Both the position numbers and the translations under genes were made by a program. Below the pieces are notes generated by a model that ran no database searches, was not told the DNA's origin, and was given only the letters and a program-made list of their open reading frames with translations. A stretch of 64,000 bases of DNA from UKL13-3 sp943369665 (GTDB taxonomy: Bacteria > Bacteroidota > Bacteroidia > UKL13-3), in assembly GCA_943369665.1 (NCBI GenBank), contig CALRNX020000010.1:62001-126000 (forward strand), written 5' to 3'. This document shows, one piece after another, positions 10,301 to 17,913 of this stretch. Each line of letters opens with the position of its first letter. Positions within the stretch are counted from its first letter, which is position 1.

Positions 10301-12949
10301 CGTTCCTGTTGCTGCTGTTGCTAATGAAGCAGCACTTAAATTGGCTCCATAGTAAAATTTATACCCTCTTTGTCTGGCCTTGTTGGATTTTCCATAAGTA
10401 AAATAAATCTCTGTCAAGGTAAGCTTTGCTCCAGTTCCTCCAGCCGTATTCTTAGCATTTTTGCACAATAAATAATCATACTTAAAGTGTACTGTTTTGA
10501 TGGGTTTTTGCAAATCGCTTTTTGCGTACAACTCAATTCTATCGAGTCTTTTACTTCTTCCTGTTCCTTGACCGCCATTTTCACCAGCTACATCATATCC
10601 ATCCAAACGGTCTGAAGTATAAAAATAAGCTACATAGTTTTTGGATTCGATAGAGTGGATATACCAAAGTTCTTTTTCTCCATAAACGTAGTTCGCTTTA
10701 TTATCGCCAGAGGCTCCACATTTAGTTCTTAATCCTTCATTAAAATTGGCTTTGTTTGCGTCATAAGGAGTACGCCATTTATAATTTTCAATACGTGAAT
10801 AATTAATCTTGGTGTATGTTCCTAAATCATCTTCCGTAGGTCCATCATTCAATTGATCTATATAATCGGGAGAAAGAATCGATGTTAACAAATAAGAATG
10901 AGCATAGGCAGGTAATTCTGTTTTATCGAAGAAATTATCTAGAGCTTTATTGTTATTTACGCTATTGTCTGAATTCGCAGCATAACTAACTAGCCCATCG
11001 GATTCTCCCTGGTCGCTCACTGCAAAAGAAACCTCAGCCTGCGTGGTATTGTATGCGGGAATACCGTATACATATCTTGAACCATCTGCTCGATAAGCAG
11101 ATATCTCGGAAATATGGGCGGCAGGACGGTCTCCTCTTAAAACAGTTTTAACAACGGAGGCAGAATTGTTCGGATTATTGTATAGCCCAGCGCTTCCTGC
11201 CGATTGATTATAATTAAACGGATAGGATTTATTTGTTTTGTCTACTGCAAAATTTACTGCTTCAGCAACAGTTAAGGTGGTAACAACTTCATTTCTTCTT
11301 GCCCTTTGTTTTCTTGTTGGGCTGTACCCATCATCAAACTTTTTGGAGACCTCATTAATTGTGGTGAGTTCTTTTAACGCCCTGTTACTATTGGGGTCAT
11401 CCCTAAGATTGATGCGAACAGGGTCAAACCCTCCAAGCCTTTCAAATCGCTCAACATCGTATATATTTTCTGTTGTTTTTTCTCCCGCTTGTTTAAAATA
11501 AACCGGCTCGTAATAAGGGTCACTTGGATTGGCTCCACTAAAATTAAAAATATCATGGGCATCATTGTCATCCAACCATTTTCCAGAATAAGCATCACTT
11601 TCATTTACATTAAAATTCATCCCACCGTGAACCAATGCCCCCCCACCTATTTCAATACCTCCAATATCCAATCCTCCTGTAAAGTTTCTAACCTCCGGAT
11701 CATAAACCATTCCGATATCACTGCGGTATGGCCTGTATGTCCCTCCTATTCCTTGTCCTGATACTGCATATATGTCATAGGTTTGATTTGTTAAAGGCAA
11801 ATTAGGAGTATGTTCCGAGTAAGCTCCGTCCTTTTCTCTGTTAAAATCATGCACATCAAATGTGCTGGAAGAGTTATGTGCATAAAGATAACCGTATGCC
11901 TGTGGGTTGTCATCATTTTTATATAAATATTGCCCTGAGAAATAGCCTTTGGTAAGCACACTACCATGAACTCCATAAGCTGCCAAACCAATTGTTGCTG
12001 CGACCGATACGTTCACATTATACAATGGCATCTTAATTTGTGGCGTATATGATGGCGAAGCAAAAGAGATTGAAGAACCTCCATTCATTCCACGAGAGTA
12101 TAAGTAAGTTGTGTTTTCTTTACCTGTGGCCTTATCTGTTTTGGTTTGTGTTTTGTTAAATGTTTGCGAACCCCCCAATGTAAGATTAGACATTCCACTC
12201 CTTGAATTAAAAGATGCTCCTACAGACAAAGAAGAATGAGTAGGATGGCTTTCCTTGTTTATTTCATTATCCTGTTTTCTTGAATAACTCATACTAGGCG
12301 AAATACCAACACCACCCTCCGAACTTGCTGATAGACCTAACCCACCAGTAAGACCACTTTTATTTTTATCACCAGCACCAAAGCTTGGGGACACCTGAAT
12401 TTCGAAACCAACACCCGTATAATTATTATAGCTTAATCCTAAACCAAAACTTAACTTACCTAGTCGCGACTCCTTTAAAGCGGCTAATTCGGCAGCGGGT
12501 TTAACTTTATCCATACCTATTAATTCGGTACTGAAATTCCCACTTAATCCATAGGTTTTATTTCCCTTCATGCTAAAAGTCTTATGAATTTGCTCACCAT
12601 TAAAGTCATCCGGTACTCCCCTCATGTTACGGTTAATTACCCCAGGATTGATATTCCAGCCCAGTCCAACCCAAGATGCCTCCTGATCGGCAGTGATGCC
12701 AGCATGATAACTGATATTAATGGGATAGCCTTCTACATCCAATAGCGGAATATTGTAATTAAAGTCTCCCGAAAAAAGATCTACCATCTCGGAAGTGCCA
12801 ACAGGCTCAAAACTTTGCACCTCGGGTTGACTTGGCCCCCCGGTCAATGCATATGCAGAAAGAGGGAATACGATCTGAAATAAGACGGTAACTGCAATAA
12901 AGCATGCTATGTACTTACTGAATATACTTTCTCTGATTAGTTTTATCAT
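7376..12949 (-). CDS. giant SpvB-like/RHS-shell secreted protein
   Basis: 1857 residues. A long signal peptide (about 1-36, hydrophobic core CFIAVTVLFQIVFPLSAYA) is followed by the family hallmark: VQSFEPVGTSEMVDLFSGDF, then SYHAGITADQEASWVGLGWN and MRGVPDDFNG, as in SpvB/TcB-type shells. A Gly/Ser-rich strand region (about 165-330) follows, then a very long run of RHS-like beta strands. A hydrophobic run (FLVFLPIVIPMILPS, near residue 1455) stands out in an otherwise soluble protein. The end (RREIAFDNFEDYDYATD ... SHSGKRSLKL) stops just where related proteins continue into the CBM/YD tail found here in the next gene. I see no type IX sorting domain and no recognisable toxin domain. Its ATG overlaps the lipoprotein stop by 4 nt. 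Exported shell protein is likely; exact role unknown. Confidence 0.85.
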   Translation of the reverse strand: MIKLIRESIFSKYIACFIAVTVLFQIVFPLSAYALTGGPSQPEVQSFEPVGTSEMVDLFSGDFNYNIPLLDVEGYPINISYHAGITADQEASWVGLGWNINPGVINRNMRGVPDDFNGEQIHKTFSMKGNKTYGLSGNFSTELIGMDKVKPAAELAALKESRLGKLSFGLGLSYNNYTGVGFEIQVSPSFGAGDKNKSGLTGGLGLSASSEGGVGISPSMSYSRKQDNEINKESHPTHSSLSVGASFNSRSGMSNLTLGGSQTFNKTQTKTDKATGKENTTYLYSRGMNGGSSISFASPSYTPQIKMPLYNVNVSVAATIGLAAYGVHGSVLTKGYFSGQYLYKNDDNPQAYGYLYAHNSSSTFDVHDFNREKDGAYSEHTPNLPLTNQTYDIYAVSGQGIGGTYRPYRSDIGMVYDPEVRNFTGGLDIGGIEIGGGALVHGGMNFNVNESDAYSGKWLDDNDAHDIFNFSGANPSDPYYEPVYFKQAGEKTTENIYDVERFERLGGFDPVRINLRDDPNSNRALKELTTINEVSKKFDDGYSPTRKQRARRNEVVTTLTVAEAVNFAVDKTNKSYPFNYNQSAGSAGLYNNPNNSASVVKTVLRGDRPAAHISEISAYRADGSRYVYGIPAYNTTQAEVSFAVSDQGESDGLVSYAANSDNSVNNNKALDNFFDKTELPAYAHSYLLTSILSPDYIDQLNDGPTEDDLGTYTKINYSRIENYKWRTPYDANKANFNEGLRTKCGASGDNKANYVYGEKELWYIHSIESKNYVAYFYTSDRLDGYDVAGENGGQGTGRSKRLDRIELYAKSDLQKPIKTVHFKYDYLLCKNAKNTAGGTGAKLTLTEIYFTYGKSNKARQRGYKFYYGANLSAASLATAATGTGTNYDYNMKSYDRWGNYKAGSDNAEYPYSEQNKVDADKYAAAWCMNAIELPSGGIIKVKYEADDYAYVQDKKAMQMFKVIGSSITQEGPNDVAGVKAINSLYENSGLQGITGLGKVPYEYIYIELQEPVKNNAELRAKYFCEPDGTLMSALYYKFLVKIESGSGGCNSNNSEYVPGYIDASEIQFGLCTKSAFLVEGKSKYAWIRLNPVTLGDYVPVGKANPIAHTAWNFVKMNLPRVAYAKDDPGGGAAGVLEIFTAMFSTLKQIQQLFTGFYFDLRQRNIAQSFDNTGKSFVRLYNPNGKKIGGGHRVVKIEVDDQFKTMLSNNPTYENTSYGQVYDYTTKNEYGEVISSGVAAYEPTLGGEENPFRQAIKTTQTNFMAPSDEFIQETPFGETFFPSPSVGYSKITVRNIRSDSPSDNEPKNTTGAVVHEFYTAKDFPTIVHQTGTEAHRYKPYPMLSFLKMYSEDNMSVSQGYSVELNDMHGKPKGQKVYASGNDETPISKVEYVYKKDPNNGKHLSNSVSTINKKGEITTSAMVGVEFDMVADMREQKTVTRTPGLGGNLDGFLVFLPIVIPMILPSYQQEEVRFRSMVVTKVINRYGILESTINEDMSSSVTIQNMVYDEETGEVLLTKTSNQYDDPVYNMNFPAHWAYESMGQSYRNIGLTVSVNEAFANPANYFVPGDELMIGNIRGWVHYTSPKLVIMDEQGYSILKDDIAVHSLKVIRSGRRNQQNLTMATISTLSNPIVNNDSDPAFELGYNNIIAAGATLFTQESGIFCECGLDKDPTTGVYPAYNPYIKGKYGIWKVKRSYVKLTDRTQTRYYNNLNVRKDGVFAQFSPFYIPNNGNSWKIDATGWTSPSEVTIFGPDGVELENKDALNRFSSSVYGYNNKLPIAVAANAQRREIAFDNFEDYDYATDCANHEQHFGFKRMLTPGGHISVSESVSHSGKRSLKLQYRCDKVSIKRVINPCKY

Positions 12950-13653
12950 GAGTTTTGCTTATTAATTTTTACTGTGGGAATTTTATTTAAGTCTGATGCT
13001 TCTATCGTTAAATTAATTCGTCCATTTCCAAATACTTTATCATCAAACGAAATGGTTTTAGACGTATATGAAGCATGTACATTTTTTTCAGATTTTTTTA
13101 CAGGGAATGAAAAAAGCAGATCTATATATGGAGCGATTCCATAGGTTCTTTCATAATGGCTTAACACACAATCCAAGGTGTCTGCTCCATCAAATAACGT
13201 TACATCTTTTTGCACATTAAATGAATAATAAGCCACACGTTCACTGTATTCCTCCAAACCACTCACACCATACTTTAACAGCTCATTATTGTAGTCTTTT
13301 TTACTAATCCTTAATGTATAATACTGCAATTCAGGATCTTCACTCAATTGTTCTTGACTAATCGCTTTGCTACTATTTTGCTCTTTTAACAATTCATATT
13401 CATTAGGTTTGTACAATACTGAGTAGGTAAAATCATTAATCGTCTTTTCAACAATCAACCCATGATCACCCTCCTCAAACCATTCGATATAAGAGTCGGG
13501 GTGTAACTCTGGAGCCTCTCTAATTGACATTCCACTAGCTATATTTACAGAATCCAGAAGCACATTTTTATTTGCAACTTCTTTATCTGATGAGCATGAG
13601 AACAATAGTCCAAGGACGATAACATAAAATAGAATGAACAACTTCATTGTCAT
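12946..13653 (-). CDS. predicted lipoprotein of unknown function in the RHS operon
   Basis: 235 residues with a lipoprotein signal: a hydrophobic stretch ending LLFSCSSDKE, so Cys20 would be lipidated and the charged SSDKE linker points to outer-membrane sorting. The mature part is mostly predicted strands with no family I recognise. It overlaps the Skp-like gene before it and the 1857-aa gene after it by 4 nt each (ATGA type), a sign of translational coupling. A role as an outer-membrane partner in assembling or anchoring the RHS protein is inferred from position only. Confidence 0.7.
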   Translation of the reverse strand: MTMKLFILFYVIVLGLLFSCSSDKEVANKNVLLDSVNIASGMSIREAPELHPDSYIEWFEEGDHGLIVEKTINDFTYSVLYKPNEYELLKEQNSSKAISQEQLSEDPELQYYTLRISKKDYNNELLKYGVSGLEEYSERVAYYSFNVQKDVTLFDGADTLDCVLSHYERTYGIAPYIDLLFSFPVKKSEKNVHASYTSKTISFDDKVFGNGRINLTIEASDLNKIPTVKINKQNS

Positions 13654-14177
13654 TTGCCCTTATATTTTTCGTTAATAAAAACCTTTACTAGCTCTGTTAC
13701 ATTTTCATCCTCTGGAGCAGCCATTATTACACCACTACCATCTGCAGCATAAATGTAATCATAACCTTTTTCCTTTGCGAAATCTTTTACATACTGGTTA
13801 AGTTGATTCAAAATTTGTTCGTCATATTTTTCTACCAACATGTCGTTGTCTTCTTCAAACATTTTTTTCTTATTGATATAATCTTCCCTCTTTGCTTGAA
13901 ACAATGCTATTCTACTTTTGTCCTTACCCTTTTCTAGTTCTATTTGATTGGCCAATAATTTAAGATCAAACTCCATGCTATCAATTATATTTTTCCGGCC
14001 CAATTTGGTCGACATAAGTTTCGATTCAAGCTCTTTTTTATACTGAAAATTTTCATATACATTTCCTATAACAATCCAACCTGTTTTTCTTACCTTAAGC
14101 ATGCTATGAACTGAGAAACTCAATGCTATTAAGCTGATTAAACCAACTATAATTAATCCTGTCTTATTAATTGTCAT
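13650..14177 (-). CDS. membrane-anchored Skp/OmpH-like periplasmic chaperone
   Basis: 175 residues. One hydrophobic segment (about 8-28) without a clear cleavage site makes an N-terminal anchor. Then comes the Skp/OmpH pattern: a short strand (GWIVIGNVYENFQYKKELES), a long charged helical coiled coil (about 50-120), and the closing strand pair (FAKEKGYDYIYAADGSGVIM, VTELVKVFINEKYKGK). Skp proteins are trimeric periplasmic holdases that carry unfolded outer-membrane proteins. Sitting between the barrel and Fn3-like genes upstream and the giant secreted proteins downstream, this copy is probably dedicated to the operon's own products. The anchor, instead of a cleaved signal peptide, is unusual for Skp. 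The fold assignment is fairly secure; the client is inferred. Confidence 0.75.
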   Translation of the reverse strand: MTINKTGLIIVGLISLIALSFSVHSMLKVRKTGWIVIGNVYENFQYKKELESKLMSTKLGRKNIIDSMEFDLKLLANQIELEKGKDKSRIALFQAKREDYINKKKMFEEDNDMLVEKYDEQILNQLNQYVKDFAKEKGYDYIYAADGSGVIMAAPEDENVTELVKVFINEKYKGK

Positions 14178-14182
14178 ATATG

Positions 14183-15256
14183 TTAATTCTTAAACTTTAT
14201 TTTATACGTTTCGTTTTTATGGTTATATATTTCCATTATATATGTCTCATTCTTTTCAATGGCATTGCAATTTGTAAAGTCAAGCTCAAGTCTATTTACT
14301 CCTAACTGAGTTTTTATTACCGGATAACATTTTTCAGGTAATGCATTACCCAATTTATCATATACTTTATAGTTCAAAATTGAATCCGCATACCTTTGAT
14401 TGTATTGGAAATAAAGTTTCTTCTCTACTAATAAGGCTATACTTCCATCTAATTCCTTCTTTGCTGAGAGGTAAGTATCTCTTCGGGTAACTATTGAATC
14501 TGGAACTGGGGGTAAATAGCTGAACGTCCACACTTCCGTTTCTCCAATAGGCTTTCTATCAGTAGTTTTAGCGGTTACTTTCCATGCATATCTTTTTCCT
14601 ACCTCCAAACCAATCGCATTGGCAGGATATTGAAGTGTTGTTCCATAAATATTTTGCTTCTCAACTAATGCAAAATTTCTTTGTAAAGCATCGTAGTTGG
14701 TTTGATTGGGAAGTATCTCAACAAGCTTTAAGTCGTAAACAACATTTTCTTTACTTATGGGCATCGGTGGTAACCATACCAATAATGGGTGTTGCTCAGA
14801 TATCGTACTTTGGTTTTCAGGTGATAATAATAATGGAGGTGATAAAGGCGTTATTTCAATTTCTTGGCAAGTCATTCCCAATTCTTCTGTACCTCCGGCT
14901 TTTATTGCTTTTAAGCAAATTCGATAATTACCGTATGGCAAAAATCCTGTCTGTCCCACTACTGCCGAACTAATTGTATATTGTGGAGCTATCATTGATT
15001 CCACAATTGATTTTACACCAGGTTCAACATCTATAATAGATGTGCGTGCTGATACCAGTTTTTCTCCGGTCGTAGCGCTTACAATTGTTCCTGTCAAATA
15101 TACTTGGTAAGCAATATTCCCCATATTCTGAATATCAGCCTTAAATATATCGGATGGCTTTAGTTCCATTCCATGCAACGGATAAAGCATAATATTTATT
15201 TGAGCTTTACAAGTTAGGGTATAAAGACCCATTATCATTAGTAGTATTTTGCGCAT
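14183..15256 (-). CDS. secreted protein with Fn3/Ig-like domains (TANFOR-like)
   Basis: 357 residues with a signal peptide ending TCKAQ. The N-terminal domain (about 20-135, GTIVSATTGEKLVSARTS ... YGNYRICLKAI) and the second domain (about 140-250, SPPLLLSPENQSTISEQHP, VWLPPMP, GKRYAWKVTAKT, WTFSY) look like Ig/Fn3 sandwiches. They resemble those described for TANFOR-type proteins of Bacteroidota, although I cannot confirm that family. The last 100 residues are further strands. It starts 1 nt after the barrel gene's stop. Probably a surface or periplasmic adaptor of the RHS system; there is no enzymatic motif. Confidence 0.7.
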   Translation of the reverse strand: MRKILLMIMGLYTLTCKAQINIMLYPLHGMELKPSDIFKADIQNMGNIAYQVYLTGTIVSATTGEKLVSARTSIIDVEPGVKSIVESMIAPQYTISSAVVGQTGFLPYGNYRICLKAIKAGGTEELGMTCQEIEITPLSPPLLLSPENQSTISEQHPLLVWLPPMPISKENVVYDLKLVEILPNQTNYDALQRNFALVEKQNIYGTTLQYPANAIGLEVGKRYAWKVTAKTTDRKPIGETEVWTFSYLPPVPDSIVTRRDTYLSAKKELDGSIALLVEKKLYFQYNQRYADSILNYKVYDKLGNALPEKCYPVIKTQLGVNRLELDFTNCNAIEKNETYIMEIYNHKNETYKIKFKN

Positions 15257-15257
15257 A

Positions 15258-17690
15258 TCAAAATGATTTAATTATGTTTATTCGTCCTATGAACATATCC
15301 GTATTATTGTTTGATGTTGTGTAACTCGTTATAAAGTGCTTTTCCAACTGAAGTTGAAAACGAATACCAAAACCTAATCCAAAACCTGTTCCTGCTTCAG
15401 CTATATAACGTTCTTCCTGTGTAAAATCTTTACTGTATCTAACTCCACTACTTACCGTTGCTTTGTTTTTTAATATACCTTTGGTGCATTTCAGCGAAAC
15501 AATTACTGTTTTTCCTGTATCTCCATTTAACAGTGGCTGAGAATAGATAATACCACTACTAATAACCAAGTTTAATTTACGCAAATTAACACTCTCATTG
15601 ACAGCGTATTGGTTTACATCAAACGAAGACCACTCAACCTGATTGCTTTTATTATACTGCTTAGTATAAGAAATCATAGAGTTAGTTATAATTTCTTTTG
15701 ACTGATAAGTATATCCTAATATTAAACTATAAAGCTTCACATAGCTTTGTGTTTGTTTGTTTGATGATGAATTATAAAAGCTTTGATAATTGGGGGAATA
15801 TGTTGCTGATAAATAGGGATACCTTTTAATCCGCAATTGTATATTGTAAATAATGGAATTGTTTATGGAAGTACCTTGTTTGAGATCGTAAAGATTATCG
15901 GCATCTCTTCTAAAAGTAACTCCTGCAATTAATTGCTTTTTCCATAGCAGTTGTTCTCCTTTTAATTCAACTCTAAAGTTATCTCTGCGCAAATAGGGGG
16001 TTCCAAAGGAATAGTAAAAAGGATCTACTAATCGTGTTAACATTTTAATCTTAGAAGTACTCTTATTGAAATTAATATTAGCAAATGCATTAAATGCGTT
16101 AGTGTATTTTGTTTGTTCGGGGTTGATTAATTCCCCTATACTTTCCCCACTTGATGCTGAAGTATTTGCGACCAATTCATTTTTTGTTTTAGCATACTCA
16201 ACTCCAGCTTCAGCATTGCTACTAAATTTATAACGAGCATCCATTCCAATTACATAGTTGGTATTTGGCAAATAATAATCATAGGTCGAATCCTTAACCT
16301 GATTTTGCGCATCATCTGTTCCCTTTAATACAGAAAATGCTACTAAAAATTTATCCTTGTTACCAATACCAATACGCCCCGATATAATATTTCTGCCACC
16401 CGATATCGCTGAAAAATTTAAAGGATTATCAAAATTAGCAATAACCTTTCCCCATGTAAAAGCACCATAAGCATAGCCCGGATTCAATTCTACATTAACC
16501 CCTGTTAAGTTTACACCACTCAATACTAATGCTGTATAATCAGGATCAAATGTTCCGATATCCAATTTTTTCATGGATAGAAAAATACTTTGACCAGGTT
16601 TTACCAATCCAAATCTTTTGGCTGCTCGTCTATAGTTTTTGGGATTGGAAAGGCTTGCTGTACTCAAATTCCGATCTATATCGGCCATTTTATTGTATTT
16701 CAAGTACTTTTCTTTAAGATCTTCTAATTCCTTCAGCCTGTCAATACTTTTTTTATATTCTATATTTTTTTGAACAGCTCTTTTATATTTATATGTTTTT
16801 TTGAAAGAAGTATCAACTTCACCGATCGCAATAATCTTGTTATATTTTTCAAGCTTCTTCTTGTATTCATCTGTATTAAGCTCATGTTTAAGCTTGACAG
16901 CCTCCATGTTTAAAGATTCAATATCAATATCAGCAAACTGGTCCAAATGTTTTGCACTACTTAGTTCGACCTTTTTCTTGAGCTTTTCCTGTATATTGTA
17001 GTTAAATTTGTCGTAGTTAAACGATAAACGAAAGTTGTTAATCTTGTTTAAACCAGCATTACTTTCAGTCGAATAATAATACCCTGTTGAAAATGGCAAA
17101 CCAAAAACATCTGCATTGATATTGACATATGTTCTCACATAATTTTGAGGAATTGTCTGATATAAGTATTTATTATCCGAGTATTGACCAATTGCGGTAA
17201 TGTTTCCATTTATCTTTATTGGCTTATCTTTTTTAATACTATCCAGAGTATTTGAAATTTTAGGTAAATCAATTCTTACGGAATTAGATTGATAGAAAGC
17301 TATTATTGGAAACGCTGCATCTTTTTCAGCAGCGTTTATCAACATTATCCTCAACCCTCCCGCGTTCCTGAGGCTATCACTGGTTAATAATTTATCGTAA
17401 AACACAGAATCATAAACCGTAGAGTCAGATACAAAATATGTGAGCATCAACGAATCCCAAACTATATTAATCTTGTAAGAAATTACCGGAACATCATTAT
17501 AAACTACCCGAACAACTTTTACTGAAGTATCGCCAGAAACTGCTGCAGTGTCCTTGATCTTTAAGGAAAACATCTTCCTATCCCAATTATTTCCACCTTT
17601 TGGAGGACCTAATTTATAGGTAATTTGTGCTAGAGAGGATAAGTAGATTAGCATCAGGGGTATGAATGTAATTAGTTTAATAGGCTTCAT
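15258..17690 (-). CDS. outer-membrane beta-barrel protein with N-terminal coiled coil, first gene of the RHS operon
   Basis: 810 residues. A signal peptide (ends YLSSLAQ) is followed by a beta-rich domain (about 23-190). Next is a long Lys/Glu-rich coiled coil (about 230-340, with stretches such as KKKLEKYNKIIAIG and DRLKELEDLKEKYLKYN). From about 370 to the end the sequence alternates polar and hydrophobic residues in strands with Asn/Ser-rich turns and finishes in phenylalanine (GRINIIKSF), the usual barrel-insertion signature. This predicts an outer-membrane pore or anchor with a periplasmic helical arm. It heads the operon, so it may be the export channel or docking site for the RHS proteins; that role is inference. 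No TonB box, POTRA domain or known secretin motif is visible. Confidence 0.75.
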   Translation of the reverse strand: MKPIKLITFIPLMLIYLSSLAQITYKLGPPKGGNNWDRKMFSLKIKDTAAVSGDTSVKVVRVVYNDVPVISYKINIVWDSLMLTYFVSDSTVYDSVFYDKLLTSDSLRNAGGLRIMLINAAEKDAAFPIIAFYQSNSVRIDLPKISNTLDSIKKDKPIKINGNITAIGQYSDNKYLYQTIPQNYVRTYVNINADVFGLPFSTGYYYSTESNAGLNKINNFRLSFNYDKFNYNIQEKLKKKVELSSAKHLDQFADIDIESLNMEAVKLKHELNTDEYKKKLEKYNKIIAIGEVDTSFKKTYKYKRAVQKNIEYKKSIDRLKELEDLKEKYLKYNKMADIDRNLSTASLSNPKNYRRAAKRFGLVKPGQSIFLSMKKLDIGTFDPDYTALVLSGVNLTGVNVELNPGYAYGAFTWGKVIANFDNPLNFSAISGGRNIISGRIGIGNKDKFLVAFSVLKGTDDAQNQVKDSTYDYYLPNTNYVIGMDARYKFSSNAEAGVEYAKTKNELVANTSASSGESIGELINPEQTKYTNAFNAFANINFNKSTSKIKMLTRLVDPFYYSFGTPYLRRDNFRVELKGEQLLWKKQLIAGVTFRRDADNLYDLKQGTSINNSIIYNIQLRIKRYPYLSATYSPNYQSFYNSSSNKQTQSYVKLYSLILGYTYQSKEIITNSMISYTKQYNKSNQVEWSSFDVNQYAVNESVNLRKLNLVISSGIIYSQPLLNGDTGKTVIVSLKCTKGILKNKATVSSGVRYSKDFTQEERYIAEAGTGFGLGFGIRFQLQLEKHFITSYTTSNNNTDMFIGRINIIKSF

Positions 17691-17692
17691 TT

Positions 17693-17721
17693 AAACTTTT
17701 CACCTGAAACGTTAAAAGTTT
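17693..17721 (-). promoter_or_regulatory. inverted repeat in the leader of the RHS operon
   Basis: An 8-bp perfect inverted repeat (AAACTTTT at 17693-17700 and AAAAGTTT at 17714-17721, 13-nt loop) lies directly before the ATG at 17690. In the mRNA it would fold next to the start codon and could affect translation of the first gene, or it could be an operator. It is AT-rich, so chance is possible. Confidence 0.35.
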
Positions 17722-17728
17722 TATGCGA

Positions 17729-17760
17729 CAAGTGTAGTAAAAAAAAATGAAATCCCTAAA
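17729..17760 (-). promoter_or_regulatory. possible promoter of the RHS operon
   Basis: On the minus strand TACACTTG (17736-17729) matches seven of eight positions of the Bacteroidota -7 box TAnnTTTG. A TTTA lies 20 nt upstream where the TTTG -33 box is expected. It sits about 40 nt before the first start codon. The 223-nt gap between this operon and katA holds only this, the hairpin and the katA terminator. Confidence 0.3.
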
Positions 17761-17854
17761 AAATTAATTTCTTAACATATGCATTGCTAATTTTAAGAAT
17801 CTGAAATTTTAATCTTACTCAAATACTAAATATGTAGCTTTGATCTGTATGAAT

Positions 17855-17891
17855 AAAAAAAGCTGTTCCCATAGTTTGAAACAGCTTTTTT
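17855..17891 (-). terminator. rho-independent terminator of katA
   Basis: An A-tract/stem AGCTGTT, a 12-nt loop, then AACAGCT followed by a T-run. On the minus strand the stem is followed by seven Ts, 22 nt after the catalase stop codon. It should separate katA from the RHS operon. Confidence 0.75.
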
Positions 17892-17913
17892 AAAATTACT
17901 TATTATGAATGAA

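Noticed and set aside
1..17690. Type IX secretion cargo
   Set aside because: The C-termini of the 1857-aa, 640-aa and other complete products lack the conserved type IX sorting domain; the last RHS gene's C-terminus is outside the window, so it remains untested for that one.
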